A stretch of DNA of 64,000 bases, taken from NCBI RefSeq assembly GCF_018130385.1, contig NZ_JAFCLU010000005.1:1-64000 (forward strand), given 5' to 3'. How positions within the stretch are numbered: position 1 is the first letter of the stretch; each line of letters begins with the position of its first letter. Source of the DNA: Bradyrhizobium sp. AUGA SZCCT0283. GTDB lineage: Bacteria; Pseudomonadota; Alphaproteobacteria; Rhizobiales; Xanthobacteraceae. The position numbers were made by a program, and so were the translations under genes. Shown piece by piece: positions 16,358 through 26,510 of this stretch. The notes under the pieces were generated by a model. The model searched no databases. It worked only from the letters and a program-made list of their open reading frames with translations, and was not told the origin of the DNA.

Positions 16358-16915
16358 ATGACAGTGAAGCCACGCCGGGCGACCTATCGCCATGGCAATC
16401 TGAAATCCGCGGCGCTGAAGGCCGCCACGCGCCTCGTGGCGAAGGCCGGCCATGAGCAGTTGAGTCTGCGCGAGGTCGCGGAGGCCGTCGGCGTCGCCCA
16501 TCGCTCGCTGTACAATCATTTCGCCGACCGCGAGGCGTTGCTGGATGCGGTGGCGACCGAGGCCTATACGCGGCTCGCCGCCATCCTCGTCAAGGCAGAG
16601 ACGCCACAGGACTACACCGCAAAATATGTCCGTTTCGCCCTGGCCAATCGCGCGCTCTACGCCCTGATGACCAGCCGCCCGCACGCGACCATGAAGCACA
16701 ACCCGCCGCTGCAAACCGCGGTCCACAAGGTGATCACCCAAGCCATGCGGATATTCTGCCAGGATATCGGGAGCCCGGCCGAACGTCGCCGCGCGGTGAT
16801 GAAGGTCTATATCACGCTTTATGGCGGCATCTCGCTCTATACGGCCGGCGTCCTCGACCAGCCCAGCGAGAAGGCCCTGATTGCGGAACTGTCGGCCATG
16901 AACGCGGGGATGTGA
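16358..16915 (+). CDS. TetR family transcriptional regulator
   Basis: 185 residues from MTVKPRRATY, which is preceded by AAGGAAG. The helix-turn-helix is LSLREVAEAVGVAHRSLYNHFADREAL at about 35-61, with a C-terminal TetR_C ligand-binding region. It lies downstream of the crotonase gene on the same strand. It is a plausible binder of the paired palindromes at 15462-15546, though this is inference from proximity. Confidence 0.88.
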   Translation: MTVKPRRATYRHGNLKSAALKAATRLVAKAGHEQLSLREVAEAVGVAHRSLYNHFADREALLDAVATEAYTRLAAILVKAETPQDYTAKYVRFALANRALYALMTSRPHATMKHNPPLQTAVHKVITQAMRIFCQDIGSPAERRRAVMKVYITLYGGISLYTAGVLDQPSEKALIAELSAMNAGM

Positions 16916-16985
16916 ACGCGATCAGCCTTGATGCGGGCCAATACGCGTACCAGCTTGGTTGGGTCGCCCATGAGGACCCTGCTGC

Positions 16986-17588
16986 ATGTTCCGGCGCACC
17001 ATCGTCTGTCTGATCGGCCTGTTCGCCGGGATCAGCGCCGCCGATGCCCAGTCGCGGCGCCAGATCGACGCGACACCGTTTTCGCATGCACCCTGCAGCG
17101 TGCTCGACGGCCAGCCGTGCACGCCGTCGTTCTGCAGCGTCTTCAACGATGGTCCGTGCATTCCCGAGATCGATTATCCCTACGGCCAGAACCTGCAACT
17201 CACGATCGAAAGTGTGCCGCCGCAGGATCAGGCCGCGAAATATCGGAAGCCGGACCACGATCTCGACACGATCGGCGACCTGTTTGCGGCGCTGCGGTCC
17301 TGCTGGTCGCCGCCGCCTTCCGACATCGCGCGGCCGGGGATGCAGATGTCGGTTCGTTTCAGCTTCAAGCGCTCGGGTGAGATCATCGCCGCCCCGCGCG
17401 TGACCTATGCCACGGCCGGCGCCCCGGCAGATACCCGCGCGGCCTATCTGAAAGCGATCAACAGCTCGCTCGCAGGCTGCATGCCGCTCAACTTCACGTC
17501 CGGGCTGGGCGGTGCGCTGGCCGGGCGGCCGATCGCGATCCGCTACGTCGACAACCGCGATTTGGCCAAGCAGGCGGAGAAGCCCTGA
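16986..17588 (+). CDS. Secreted hypothetical protein with paired cysteines
   Basis: 200 residues. A signal peptide (about 1-22, ending ADA before QSRRQ) points to periplasmic export. The mature N terminus has a Cys-rich stretch, PCSVLDGQPCTPSFCSVFNDGPC, likely disulfide-bonded. The C-terminal half (MSVRFSFKRSGEIIAAPRVTYA ... CMPLNFTSGLGG) resembles TonB-C-like domains that follow a variable linker. There is no membrane anchor. Homologues of this layout are common in Bradyrhizobium; the function is unknown. Confidence 0.65.
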   Translation: MFRRTIVCLIGLFAGISAADAQSRRQIDATPFSHAPCSVLDGQPCTPSFCSVFNDGPCIPEIDYPYGQNLQLTIESVPPQDQAAKYRKPDHDLDTIGDLFAALRSCWSPPPSDIARPGMQMSVRFSFKRSGEIIAAPRVTYATAGAPADTRAAYLKAINSSLAGCMPLNFTSGLGGALAGRPIAIRYVDNRDLAKQAEKP

Positions 17589-17675
17589 CGACGTCCGCGT
17601 GGCGCATTGCGCACCAAGCCCCTAAAATGATACGCGGATATCTTGGAAAACCAGCCGCGTAGCGGGAGGGACATC

Positions 17676-18260
17676 ATGGGACTGCTGGTGTTGATCCTGG
17701 GCCTGATCCTGTTCTTCGGCGTTCACACGCTCACCATCCAGCGCAAGCTGCGCGCGCAGGTCATGGCCGCGACGGGCGAGGGCGGCTACAAGATCGGCTA
17801 TGCGCTGGCCTCGTTCGCAGGCCTTGCGCTGATCATCTGGGGCTTTGCGAAATATCGCGCGACGGGCTGGATCGACGTCTGGAACCCGCCGATAGCGCTC
17901 AAGCACATTGCGGTAGCCCTGATGCTGCCTGCGGTCATCATGGTGGTCGCTTCCTACATCCGCGGCCGGATCTATACGACGCTGAAGCATCCGATGCTGA
18001 CGGGCATCAAGCTGTGGGCTGCGGCGCATCTGCTCGCCAACGGCGATCTCGGCTCGATCATCCTGTTCGGCTCATTTCTCGCATGGGCGGTATATGACCG
18101 CATTTCGCTGAAATCTCGTTCCGACGCCGGCGCGCCGCCGATTCCCGTCGGTGGTCCCGGCAACGACCTGATCGCGGTCGCGGTCGGCCTCGTCGCCTAT
18201 CTGGCGCTGGCATTCGCGTTCCATCCAGTCGTGATCGGCGTGCCCGTGGTTGGAGTCTAG
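17676..18260 (+). CDS. NnrU family membrane protein
   Basis: 194 residues from [10 protein letters not shown], preceded by GGGAGG. It has about five membrane segments. FFGVHTLTI near the N terminus and [25 protein letters not shown] are NnrU signatures. NnrU is linked to nitric oxide/denitrification metabolism in some bacteria, but many members occur outside nir/nor loci, as here. The stop is one base from the panB start, so the two are probably co-transcribed. Confidence 0.82.
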   Translation: MGLLVLILGLILFFGVHTLTIQRKLRAQVMAATGEGGYKIGYALASFAGLALIIWGFAKYRATGWIDVWNPPIALKHIAVALMLPAVIMVVASYIRGRIYTTLKHPMLTGIKLWAAAHLLANGDLGSIILFGSFLAWAVYDRISLKSRSDAGAPPIPVGGPGNDLIAVAVGLVAYLALAFAFHPVVIGVPVVGV

Positions 18261-18261
18261 C

Positions 18262-19083
18262 ATGTCGGTTCAGTCTGCCATCAAGCGCAAAACTGCGCCG
18301 GAAATCCGCGCGCGCAAGAACGGCGAGCCGATCGTGATGCTGACGTCCTACCATGCGCATACCGCAGCCCTGGTGGATCGCCACTGCGACGTCATTCTGG
18401 TCGGCGATTCCCTCGGCAATGTCATGCACGGTTTCGAGACCACCGTGCCGGTGACGCTCGACATGATGATCCTGCAGGGACATGCGGTGATGCGCGGTTC
18501 GAAGCACGCCCTGGTCGTGGTGGACATGCCGTTCGGCTCCTATGAGGCCTCGAAGGAGCAGGCATTTCATTCCGCGGTGCGGATCTTGAAGGAAACCCAT
18601 TGCGGCGCGGTGAAGCTCGAAGGCGGCGTGCGGATGGCGGAAACCGTCGCGTTCCTGTCCGAGCGCGGCGTGCCTGTGATGGGCCATATCGGATTGACGC
18701 CGCAATCGATCAACACGCTCGGTTCGTTTCGCGCGCAGGGCCGCGACGAAGGCAGTTGGGACCCGATCCTGAGGGATGCCCAGGCGATCTCGGATGCCGG
18801 GGCTTTTTCGGTCGTGGTCGAGGCGGTCGCCGAGCCGCTGGCGCGAAAGATCACGGAGACCATCGCCATTCCGACCATCGGTATTGGCGCCAGCGCGGCC
18901 TGCGACGGGCAGGTGCTGGTGCTGGAGGACATGCTGGGCCTGTCGCCGCGGACGCCGAAATTCGTTCGCCGCTATGGGGATCTCGGTCCCGCGATCGAAG
19001 CGGCGATCCAGGGCTACGCCAGCGACGTGCGCTCGCGCGCTTTCCCCGGACCCGAACACGTCTACGAGATGAAGAAGAGCTGA
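18262..19083 (+). CDS. panB: 3-methyl-2-oxobutanoate hydroxymethyltransferase
   Basis: 273 residues. Metal-binding and catalytic segments are visible: [26 protein letters not shown] (substrate Lys) and GHIGLTPQS. PanB transfers a hydroxymethyl group from 5,10-methylene-tetrahydrofolate to ketoisovalerate, the first pantothenate step, leading to CoA. It sits between nnrU and the acyl-CoA ligase with tight spacing on both sides. No panC follows in this window. Confidence 0.95.
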   Translation: MSVQSAIKRKTAPEIRARKNGEPIVMLTSYHAHTAALVDRHCDVILVGDSLGNVMHGFETTVPVTLDMMILQGHAVMRGSKHALVVVDMPFGSYEASKEQAFHSAVRILKETHCGAVKLEGGVRMAETVAFLSERGVPVMGHIGLTPQSINTLGSFRAQGRDEGSWDPILRDAQAISDAGAFSVVVEAVAEPLARKITETIAIPTIGIGASAACDGQVLVLEDMLGLSPRTPKFVRRYGDLGPAIEAAIQGYASDVRSRAFPGPEHVYEMKKS

Positions 19084-19092
19084 AGGAGCGCC

Positions 19093-20709
19093 ATGGACTG
19101 GTCGCAGCACTCCATTCCGGCGATGCGGCTTGAACCGCGCTTCGGCGATCGTATCGTTCCGGCTTTTTGCGAGCGGCCCAAAAGTATTCCGGCGATGGTG
19201 GCCCAAGCCGTGGCACGAAATGGCGATGGCGAGGCGCTGGTCTGCGGCGCAGCGCGAATGACATGGCGCGAAGTCGCGCAGCAATCGGCGCGGATCGCAG
19301 CGGGGTTTCAAAAGCTCGGCCTTGAGCGCGGCGACCGCGTCGCGGTGCTGCTCGGCAACCGGATCGAATTCGTGCTGACGATGCTGGGCGCGGCGCATGC
19401 CGGGCTGGTGACGGTGTTGCTTTCGACCCGCCAGCAAAAGCCCGAGATCGCCTATGTGCTGACTGATTGCGGCGCGCGGCTCCTGATCCACGAGGCCGCG
19501 CTGGCCGACCGCGTGCCCGATGCGGGCGACATTCCCGATGTGACGCACCGGATCGCGGTCGATGATGATCCGCGGGTCTCGCGTTTTTCGGAGCTGGCCG
19601 CTAACGCGCCGCTGGCAGCGCCGGTCGAGGTCGGCGAAGAAGACACCGCGATGATCCTCTATACGTCGGGCACCACGGGCAAGCCGAAGGGCGCGATGCT
19701 CGCACATTGCAACATCATTCATTCGGCGATGGTGTTCGTATCGTGCCTCAATTTGACCGAGGCCGATCGATCGATCGCCGCGGTGCCGCTCGGGCATGTC
19801 ACCGGCGTGGTCGCCAACATCATGACCATGGTCCGCTGCGCCGGCGCCCTGATCATCATGGCGGAGTTCAAGGCTGCGGAATATTTGAAGATGGCGGCGC
19901 GCGAGCGCGTCACCTACACCGTGATGGTGCCGGCGATGTATAATCTCTGCCTGCTGCAGCCGGATTTTGACAGCTACGATCTGTCGAGCTGGCGGATCGG
20001 GGGCTTTGGCGGTGCGCCGATGCCGATCGCCACGATCGAAAGGCTGGATGCCAAGATTCCCGGGCTGAAGCTGATGAATTGCTACGGCGCGACCGAGACC
20101 ACGTCGCCGTCGACCATGATGCCCGGCGAGCTGACCGCCAGCCACATCGACAGCGTCGGCTTGCCCTGTCCGGGCGCGCAAATCGTCGTGATGGATGCCG
20201 AGGGCCGTGAGCTGCCGCGCGGCGAGATCGGCGAAATCTGGATTCATGGCGGCTCGGTCATCAAGGGCTACTGGAACAACCCGAAGGCAACGGCGGAGAG
20301 TTTTACGGCCGGCTTCTGGCATTCCGGCGATCTCGGCTCGATTGATGCCGAGAATTTCGTTCGCGTATTCGATCGCCAGAAGGACATGATCAACCGCGGC
20401 GGCTTGAAGATCTATTCGGCGGAGGTCGAATCGGTGCTTTCAGGCCATCCCGACGTGGTCGAGAGCGCGATCATCGCGAGGCCGTGCCCGGTGCTGGGTG
20501 AGCGCGTACACGCGGTCGTCGTCACCCGCGGCACGGTCGGGGCCGAGGCGCTGCGCACCTGGTGCGCCGAGCGGCTGTCCGACTACAAGGTGCCGGAAAC
20601 CTTGGATGTGCGGGCGGACCCATTACCGCGCAATGCCAACGGCAAGGTGATGAAGCGGCAGCTCCGCGAGGCTTTCATGGCGCTGATTTCGGCCGCAGCG
20701 CGACAGTAA
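19093..20709 (+). CDS. Class I adenylate-forming acyl-CoA synthetase
   Basis: 538 residues, normal for the family. Core motifs are in order: YTSGTTGKPKG at 190-200, YGATETTSP near 335, HSGDLGSID, and DRQKDMINRGGLKIYSAEVE. The C-terminal catalytic Lys is in NANGKVMKR near 518. These enzymes activate a carboxylic acid as an acyl-AMP and load CoA. The acid cannot be told; fatty or aryl acids are both possible. It starts 9 bases after panB behind AAGGAGCGCC. Confidence 0.92.
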   Translation: MDWSQHSIPAMRLEPRFGDRIVPAFCERPKSIPAMVAQAVARNGDGEALVCGAARMTWREVAQQSARIAAGFQKLGLERGDRVAVLLGNRIEFVLTMLGAAHAGLVTVLLSTRQQKPEIAYVLTDCGARLLIHEAALADRVPDAGDIPDVTHRIAVDDDPRVSRFSELAANAPLAAPVEVGEEDTAMILYTSGTTGKPKGAMLAHCNIIHSAMVFVSCLNLTEADRSIAAVPLGHVTGVVANIMTMVRCAGALIIMAEFKAAEYLKMAARERVTYTVMVPAMYNLCLLQPDFDSYDLSSWRIGGFGGAPMPIATIERLDAKIPGLKLMNCYGATETTSPSTMMPGELTASHIDSVGLPCPGAQIVVMDAEGRELPRGEIGEIWIHGGSVIKGYWNNPKATAESFTAGFWHSGDLGSIDAENFVRVFDRQKDMINRGGLKIYSAEVESVLSGHPDVVESAIIARPCPVLGERVHAVVVTRGTVGAEALRTWCAERLSDYKVPETLDVRADPLPRNANGKVMKRQLREAFMALISAAARQ

Positions 20710-20728
20710 GCTGAGGCCGGCCGCCGAG

Positions 20729-20851
20729 TTATCGAGGCGGTTGAGGATAGTGTCGATCGACAACGACAGCGTCGGGATGCGACACGATGGTCATGAACCA
20801 GACGAGGCTAACGGCCAACGTCCAAAATGTATTCCAGTAAAGCCACGTCAT
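20729..20851 (-). CDS. Predicted 40-residue single-span membrane protein
   Basis: A 40-codon frame beginning MTWLYWNTFWTL and continuing through a hydrophobic, Trp-rich segment (about residues 4-24), then SHPDAVVVDRHYPQPPR. A GGCGGG lies 5 bases before the ATG. The amphipathic order, N-terminal aromatic-rich helix then soluble tail, looks like a real small membrane protein. It shares the strand with the next gene. Function is unknown. Confidence 0.45.
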   Translation of the reverse strand: MTWLYWNTFWTLAVSLVWFMTIVSHPDAVVVDRHYPQPPR

Positions 20852-20885
20852 TTCTGCCCGCCTAACCAACTATTTCAGCCGCTGC

Positions 20886-21188
20886 TCAAGCCGAGGTTCT
20901 GCCTACGAATTCATCCAGGTAGACAGGCACATCGTGCCCCTCGATGTCGCAACGGCAGCGAATTTCTCTCGCGATATCTTTGGACAAATCGTCGGTCCAG
21001 TGCTCCAGCGTGTTGAAAGCAACCACCTCGATCGGGTCATTGAATTGTCCCGACAGAAGATCGGCAATAACCGTCTCGATGTCAGCGCGCTCGGTTTTCC
21101 GAGCGAAGCCATGCTGCCCTGGACCTTCTACGACCAGATAGACCGTCTGATCGGCGCCATACGGCACACTCGGCGAAAATCCGCGCAT
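20886..21188 (-). CDS. Conserved hypothetical small protein
   Basis: 100 residues, beginning MRGFSPSVPYGADQTVYLVVEGPG, with a mixed alpha/beta appearance and no signal or membrane segment. The segments LLSGQFNDPIEVVAFNTLEHW and IRCRCDIEG recall small cytoplasmic proteins that recur in Bradyrhizobium genomes. It is acidic, with three Cys residues. Function is unknown. Confidence 0.65.
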   Translation of the reverse strand: MRGFSPSVPYGADQTVYLVVEGPGQHGFARKTERADIETVIADLLSGQFNDPIEVVAFNTLEHWTDDLSKDIAREIRCRCDIEGHDVPVYLDEFVGRTSA

Positions 21189-21316
21189 TGCCTGATCTCC
21201 ATGTAACTGAGATTCAATTGCAGCGCGGGGGAAAGGTTCCCTATAGACGCCTACGTTTTAAAAACGTCTGGCAAGTGGCGGCGACGGCCCGTCACCGCAA
21301 GATTGCCGCGACAGGG

Positions 21317-22186
21317 CTAGAGTTTCGGAGCGCTGCCCTTGTTGGGTGCCGAGCCTTCGCTCGGCTCGGCGGCGAGCGCCGCACTGTCGATCGCGGCGGC
21401 GCTAACGAGCTGCTTGACGTCCAGCAGGGTGAATTGCGCGATGCCGACACGGTCGGCCGGCGTACCCGGGACGAGCTGCACACTCAACACGCCATCGCAA
21501 TTCGCGCCCTTGGCTTCGGTGAGCATGGCGCTCGGTTCCTTGGCCTTGGTCTGCGCGCGCTTGACGACCGCCACGCAGCTGCCGCGGACGGTGTCGCCGT
21601 TGAGCTTGACGGCGGCCCTCGGGTCGAGCGGCTTGTCGATCGCTTCCAGCGCGGTCGCTTCCTTGTACTTGCCGCCGACGGACATGATCGAGCCCTTGCG
21701 GTAGATGTAATACAGGTGTTGATCGCCGACGATGGTGGGCACGCCGTATTTGCCCATGACTTCCTTGATCATGTCCGCTTTCGACGGCTGCTGGTCCTGG
21801 GCGAAGGTCAGATTGCGTGCGACGAAATAGGCGCGGTTGGCGCTCGCGGGCGAGGAGAAGCTGGTCGAGAGCATCTCGCCGTTCTGTTTTGAGCTGGCGG
21901 GGAGGCTGAAATTCAGCGCGGCGACATAGCTGGCACCCCCGAATTTCTGCTGCTGGATGTCGGTCTTGGTGTCGGTATGGCCCTTGAAGAGGGAATCAAA
22001 GGCGGCGCGCGCGGATTCGGCGTTCGATTCAGTCGAGATACCCAAAATATCGGGGCGCAGTTTGCCCGAGAACGCCGTCTCGGGCGCCCTCGGCTTGATA
22101 TCGTCGGCCAGGGACGCCGCGGGCAGGAATGCCAGTCCCAATACCAAGCTCATGGCAAGCATCGAAACCAGCGCATGGCGAGGCAT
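21317..22186 (-). CDS. Secreted hypothetical protein
   Basis: 289 residues from MPRHALVSM. A signal peptide (about 1-27, ending ASLA before DDIKP) indicates export. The body includes LRPDILGISTESNAESARAAFDSLFKG, suggesting repeated substrate-like segments, and a two-Cys C-terminal half (GSCVAVVKR, ANCDGVLSVQLVPG). The C-terminal 20 residues are low-complexity (APNKGSAPK). I do not recognise a named family. It is divergent from the YfgM-like gene. Confidence 0.65.
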   Translation of the reverse strand: MPRHALVSMLAMSLVLGLAFLPAASLADDIKPRAPETAFSGKLRPDILGISTESNAESARAAFDSLFKGHTDTKTDIQQQKFGGASYVAALNFSLPASSKQNGEMLSTSFSSPASANRAYFVARNLTFAQDQQPSKADMIKEVMGKYGVPTIVGDQHLYYIYRKGSIMSVGGKYKEATALEAIDKPLDPRAAVKLNGDTVRGSCVAVVKRAQTKAKEPSAMLTEAKGANCDGVLSVQLVPGTPADRVGIAQFTLLDVKQLVSAAAIDSAALAAEPSEGSAPNKGSAPKL

Positions 22187-22430
22187 GAAACACCCAAGAA
22201 ATCGGGGTAAGATTCGAAATGGAAGCACGCGGGATTACGCCAAACTTTGAACCGCGATGTCAACGCTGTCAGGCGATTTCGCGGTCCGGCCGGGGCCGTT
22301 GTTAACGCTTTGATCCGCCTTGCTTTGCCTTGCCACCGCCATATCGATAGGCTACGTCGCGGCGATGCGGGGATCGGGCGCACGATGCTGCCGCCCAAGG
22401 CGCGGTTCCTCGGGGATGGGATACCTTTAA

Positions 22431-23084
22431 GTGTCTGAATTATTTGATGAAGTGGACGAGGAGGTCCGTCGCGATCAGCTCAAGAAGCTGTGGGACCAAT
22501 ACTCGCTTTATATCATTGCCGGCATGATTTTGATCATTGCCGCCGTGGGCGGCTGGCGCGGCTACCAATATCTGGAGGCCAAGAAGGCGGCCGAGGCGGG
22601 GGCTGCGTTCGACAAGGCCGTCGAGCTTTCAGAAGCCAACAAGCACGCCGAGGCCGAAACGGCCTTCGCCGATCTCGTCGCGAAGGCGCCGTTTGGTTAC
22701 CGCGTGCTGGCGCGGTTGCGCATGGCGGCGGAAGTCGCCAACCGCGATCCGCAGGCCGCGGCAAAGATGTTCGATGAGATCGCCGCTGATCGCAGCGTCG
22801 GCGTCGCCGAGCAGGATCTGGCGCGGATTCGCGCCGCCCAGTTGCTGCTGGAGAGCACGAGCTATCCCAACATGAAAGAGCGCCTCGAGGCCGCTGCTGC
22901 GCCAGGCGCCACCTTTCGCCATACCGCGCGCGAATTGCTGGCGCTGTCGGCCTGGCGCGCCAACGACGCTGCGGCGACGCGGCAATGGCTGGACTTGATC
23001 GCCAATGACGGCGAAACGCCGCCGAGCCTGCGCTCGCGTGCCGAAGCGCTGCAGGCCCTACTGCCGCCGGTCGCCAAGAGCTGA
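22431..23084 (+). CDS. YfgM-like tetratricopeptide membrane protein
   Basis: 217 residues with a GTG start. An N-terminal cytoplasmic stretch (MSELFDEVDEEVRRDQLKKLWDQY) precedes one membrane helix at about 26-45. TPR-like helices follow (KAVELSEANKHAEAETAFADL onward) on the periplasmic side. YfgM works with PpiD at the Sec translocon. The order YfgM, lipoprotein, Der copies the gammaproteobacterial yfgM-bamB-der arrangement. Confidence 0.8.
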   Translation: MSELFDEVDEEVRRDQLKKLWDQYSLYIIAGMILIIAAVGGWRGYQYLEAKKAAEAGAAFDKAVELSEANKHAEAETAFADLVAKAPFGYRVLARLRMAAEVANRDPQAAAKMFDEIAADRSVGVAEQDLARIRAAQLLLESTSYPNMKERLEAAAAPGATFRHTARELLALSAWRANDAAATRQWLDLIANDGETPPSLRSRAEALQALLPPVAKS

Positions 23085-23113
23085 TACCGGCAGAACGAGT
23101 TGGGAAACCCAGT

Positions 23114-23629
23114 ATGCGCCGCCCGCAACATTTGATCGCAGCCGCTGTCCTCATCGCGCTTTCGGGCGCGCTGGCGGGCTGTGGCAGCACTGGCAATTTC
23201 GACCCGTCCGATCTGCTCGACTTCCTCGATACCAAGAAGAAGCTGCCCGGTGACCGCAAGCCGGTGTTCCCCGACGGTGTGCCGGGCCTTGAGCAGGGCG
23301 TGCCGAAGGACCTCTACAAGGGCGCCCGTCAGCAGGACGACCCGAACACGCAGGCTGCCGCTGCAGCGCCTCCGCCGGCGGAAGAGCCGAAATCGAAGCG
23401 TGGCGCGAAATCCAAGGGCAAACAGGCTGCCGCCCCGGCCGCTGCGGACCCCGACGCCGCGCCCGAGGAGGAAGGCAGCACCGCCGCCGCGCCGCCGGCG
23501 CCCAAGCCGGCCAAGATCGTGCGCAAGCGCACCACCGCGCCGCCGCCCGATCAATCGGCGGCGCCTGCACAGTCCCCGCAACAATCCGCGTTCCCGGCGC
23601 CAATGCCGAGCGGCACTTTCACGCGCTGA
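23114..23629 (+). CDS. Proline/alanine-rich lipoprotein between YfgM and Der
   Basis: 171 residues. The lipobox LAGC gives a lipidated Cys at about residue 23, placing it on a membrane facing the periplasm. The first part of the mature protein has a short conserved segment, FDPSDLLDFLDTKKKLPGDRKPVFPDGVPGLEQGVP. The rest is an Ala/Pro/Lys-rich tail. In gammaproteobacteria the gene here is bamB, but this protein has no beta-propeller. The role is unknown; a cell-envelope function is inferred from position. Confidence 0.7.
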   Translation: MRRPQHLIAAAVLIALSGALAGCGSTGNFDPSDLLDFLDTKKKLPGDRKPVFPDGVPGLEQGVPKDLYKGARQQDDPNTQAAAAAPPPAEEPKSKRGAKSKGKQAAAPAAADPDAAPEEEGSTAAAPPAPKPAKIVRKRTTAPPPDQSAAPAQSPQQSAFPAPMPSGTFTR

Positions 23630-23652
23630 TTTGTCCTCTTCGTTCGATTGAC

Positions 23653-23675
23653 ACGCCCTTCAAAAAAGGGCGTTT
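23653..23675 (+). terminator. Hairpin with short T run before der
   Basis: ACGCCCTT and AAGGGCGT form a perfect 8-bp stem around CAAAA, followed by TT and an AT-rich stretch. It lies between the lipoprotein gene and der. It resembles a weak intrinsic terminator or attenuator that would let der be partly read through. Confidence 0.5.
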
Positions 23676-23684
23676 GGATTATTT

Positions 23685-25070
23685 ATGTCCTTTACGATCG
23701 CCATCATCGGCCGTCCCAATGTCGGCAAGTCGACGCTGTTCAACCGGCTGGTCGGGCAGAAGCTGGCGCTGGTCGATGACGAGCCCGGCGTCACCCGCGA
23801 CCGCCGCGAGGGCAACGCGCGCCTCGGCGATCTCGAATTTACCGTGATCGACACCGCCGGCCTCGACGAGGGTGCCAAGGGTTCGCTCACGGCACGGATG
23901 CAGGAGCAGACCGAAACCGCGATCGAACTGGCTGACGCGCTGATGTTCGTGATCGATGCGCGCGCTGGGCTAACGCCCAACGATCGCGCCTTTGCCGATT
24001 TCGCGCGCCGCGCCAACAAGCCGGTGGTGCTGGTCGCCAACAAGAGCGAAGGCAAGCACGGCGAAGTCGGCGCGATGGAATCCTACGCGCTGGGGCTCGG
24101 CGATCCCATCCAGATTTCGGCCGAGCACGGCGAAGGCCTGAGCGACCTCTACGATGCACTACGCGTGCTGATGCCGGAGCCGGTTGAGGAGGGTGAAGAG
24201 TTCGACGATGACGACGTTATCGTGTCCGACGAGGAGCTCGCGCAGCGTCCGATCCGCGTCGCCATTGTCGGACGTCCCAATGCCGGAAAATCCACGCTGA
24301 TCAATCATCTGCTCGGCGAGGAGCGGCTGTTGACCAGCGCCGAGGCCGGCACCACGCGGGATTCCATTTCGGTGGAGATCACCTGGCAGGGGCGCGAGTT
24401 CCGCGTGTTCGACACCGCAGGCTTAAGGCGGCGCTCGCGGATCGAGGAGAAATTGGAAAAACTGTCGGTGGCGGACGCGCTGCGCGCGGTACGCTTTGCC
24501 GAAGTCGTCGTGCTGATGATGGACGCGCAGAACCGGTTCGAGGAGCAGGATCTGCGCATCGCCGATCTGATCGAGCGCGAGGGCCGGGCGATCGTGCTCG
24601 CGGTCAACAAATGGGACCTGATGGAGCGGAAGGGAAATCTGATTTCCGCGCTGCGCACCGATGTCGATCATTGGCTGCCGCAGGTCAAGGGCGCGCCGGT
24701 GGTGGCGGTGTCCGGGCTGATGGGCGAGGGCATCGACCGGCTGATGACGGCGATTGAGGAAGCCTACGCGGTGTGGAACAAGCGCGTGCCGACGGCCACG
24801 CTCAATCGCTGGTTCGAGCAGGCGGTCGATGCCAACCCGCCGCCCGCGGTCTCCGGCCGGCGGCTGAAGCTGAACTACATCACGCAGGCCAAGGCGCGAC
24901 CGCCGAGTTTTATCTTGTTCTGCTCGCGCGCCGACGCCGTGCCGCAATCCTATCTGCGCTATCTCATCAACTCGATGCGCGAGGCCTTCGACCTGCCTGG
25001 CACGCCGATACGGATCACGCTGCGCGAAAAGGCCAATCCGTTCGCCCACAAGCGAAAACGACCGTCATGA
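23685..25070 (+). CDS. der: Ribosome biogenesis GTPase Der (EngA)
   Basis: 461 residues, the normal length. Two GTPase domains in tandem: GRPNVGKST near 10-18 with DTAGLDEG, and GRPNAGKST near 193-201 with [12 protein letters not shown]-terminal KH-like domain follows. Der assembles the 50S ribosomal subunit and is usually essential. Its stop overlaps the start of the MFS gene in ATGA. Confidence 0.97.
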   Translation: MSFTIAIIGRPNVGKSTLFNRLVGQKLALVDDEPGVTRDRREGNARLGDLEFTVIDTAGLDEGAKGSLTARMQEQTETAIELADALMFVIDARAGLTPNDRAFADFARRANKPVVLVANKSEGKHGEVGAMESYALGLGDPIQISAEHGEGLSDLYDALRVLMPEPVEEGEEFDDDDVIVSDEELAQRPIRVAIVGRPNAGKSTLINHLLGEERLLTSAEAGTTRDSISVEITWQGREFRVFDTAGLRRRSRIEEKLEKLSVADALRAVRFAEVVVLMMDAQNRFEEQDLRIADLIEREGRAIVLAVNKWDLMERKGNLISALRTDVDHWLPQVKGAPVVAVSGLMGEGIDRLMTAIEEAYAVWNKRVPTATLNRWFEQAVDANPPPAVSGRRLKLNYITQAKARPPSFILFCSRADAVPQSYLRYLINSMREAFDLPGTPIRITLREKANPFAHKRKRPS

Positions 25071-26338
25071 GCGAAGCGGCGTCCGTGCAAGCTACCGACA
25101 CGCCGCCGGTACGCAGCGGCGCGGCGGCCTTTATTTTCGTCACCATCCTGCTCGACATGCTCGCGCTCGGCCTGATCCTGCCGATCCTGCCCAAGCTCGT
25201 GGAGAGCTTCGTCGACAACGATACCGCAACCGCGGCGCGGATCTTCGGCCTGTTCGGCACCGCCTGGGCACTGATGCAGTTCCTGTTCTCGCCGATCCTT
25301 GGCGCGCTCTCGGACCGCTTCGGCCGGCGGTCGGTGGTGCTGCTATCGAATTTCGGATTGGCGTTGGACTATGTGTTGATGGCGCTGGCGCCGTCGCTGA
25401 CCTGGCTGTTCGTCGGGCGGGTGATTTCCGGGATCACCTCCGCGAGCATCTCGACGGCCTTTGCCTATATCGCCGATGTGACTCCGCCGGAACGGCGCGC
25501 TGCGGTGTTCGGCAAGATCGGCGCGGCCTTCGGCGCCGGGTTCATTCTCGGTCCCGCCATTGGCGGTTTGCTCGGCGGAATGGATCCGCGCCTGCCGTTC
25601 TGGATCGCGGCAGGCTTGAGCTTTGCGAACACGCTCTACGGCTGGCTGATCCTCCCCGAGTCGCTGCCGCCGGAACGCCGCGCACCGTTCCGCTGGAAAA
25701 GCGCCAGCCCGCTCGGCGCGCTGCATCTCTTGCGCTCGAACCGGATTCTCGCCGGCCTGTCGCTGGCGAATTTCTTCGGACAGGTCGCGCATGTGGTGCT
25801 GCCATCCACCTTCGTGCTCTATGCGACGTACCGCTATGGCTGGGATACGACGACGGTAGGGCTCACGCTGGCCTTGGTCGGCGTCTGCGCCATGGTGGTG
25901 CAGGGTGCGGGCGTCGGGCCGATCGTCAAGCGCCTCGGCGAGCGCCGGGCGCTGCTGCTGGGGCTTGCTTGCGGCGCGCTGGGATTTTTCATCTATGGCG
26001 CGGCCCCGACCGGGCCGCTGTTCTGGCTCGGCATCCCCGTGATGGCGCTGTGGGGCGTGGCGGGCGCGGCGATCCAGGCGCTAACGACGCAGCTCGTCGC
26101 GCCGGATCAGCAGGGCCAATTGCAGGGGGCGACCAACAGCGTCAACAGCATCGCCCAGATGGCAGGACCGTTCCTGTTCACGCTGACCTTTGCCTATTTC
26201 ATCAGCGATCAGGCGCCAGTGAAAATGCCGGGCGCGCCGTTCCTGCTGGCAGCGGCGTTATTGGGATTGGGGCTGGTGATCGCGTGGCGCACGCTGGCGA
26301 CGACCGCGCACGCTCGCCAAACTGATCACGGCGAATAG
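25067..26338 (+). CDS. MFS transporter, TetA/TCR-like drug:H+ antiporter family
   Basis: 423 residues with 12 hydrophobic segments. [12 protein letters not shown] is the MFS motif A between segments 2 and 3, and [13 protein letters not shown] with [21 protein letters not shown] are typical of TetA-like proteins. It starts inside the der stop, so it is translationally coupled. TetA-like assignment is by sequence pattern only; substrates may be unrelated to tetracycline. Confidence 0.85.
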   Translation: MSEAASVQATDTPPVRSGAAAFIFVTILLDMLALGLILPILPKLVESFVDNDTATAARIFGLFGTAWALMQFLFSPILGALSDRFGRRSVVLLSNFGLALDYVLMALAPSLTWLFVGRVISGITSASISTAFAYIADVTPPERRAAVFGKIGAAFGAGFILGPAIGGLLGGMDPRLPFWIAAGLSFANTLYGWLILPESLPPERRAPFRWKSASPLGALHLLRSNRILAGLSLANFFGQVAHVVLPSTFVLYATYRYGWDTTTVGLTLALVGVCAMVVQGAGVGPIVKRLGERRALLLGLACGALGFFIYGAAPTGPLFWLGIPVMALWGVAGAAIQALTTQLVAPDQQGQLQGATNSVNSIAQMAGPFLFTLTFAYFISDQAPVKMPGAPFLLAAALLGLGLVIAWRTLATTAHARQTDHGE

Positions 26339-26510
26339 GGCGGTTGCTACTGTGGCCAGTTCGCAACAGCGATTCCAATTTCTCGACTTTTGGCCACACG
26401 GGACACCACGGGAACTTTCGGCAGGGCGGTTCCCGCATTAAAGTAAATCAGTTGATTCATTTTTCTATTGAAGGCCGGGGCCGCCGACGTCTCGGAAGCA
26501 AGCCATTGAA

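Noticed and set aside
18058..20322. A 754-codon minus-strand open frame
   Set aside because: It is antisense to nnrU, panB and the acyl-CoA ligase, all of which have intact motifs; the composition is Arg/His-rich shadow.
26446..26457. AATCA-GT-TGATT near the autotransporter, considered as an FNR/FixK site
   Set aside because: FNR/FixK sites read TTGAT-N4-ATCAA; this order is reversed and the spacer is wrong.
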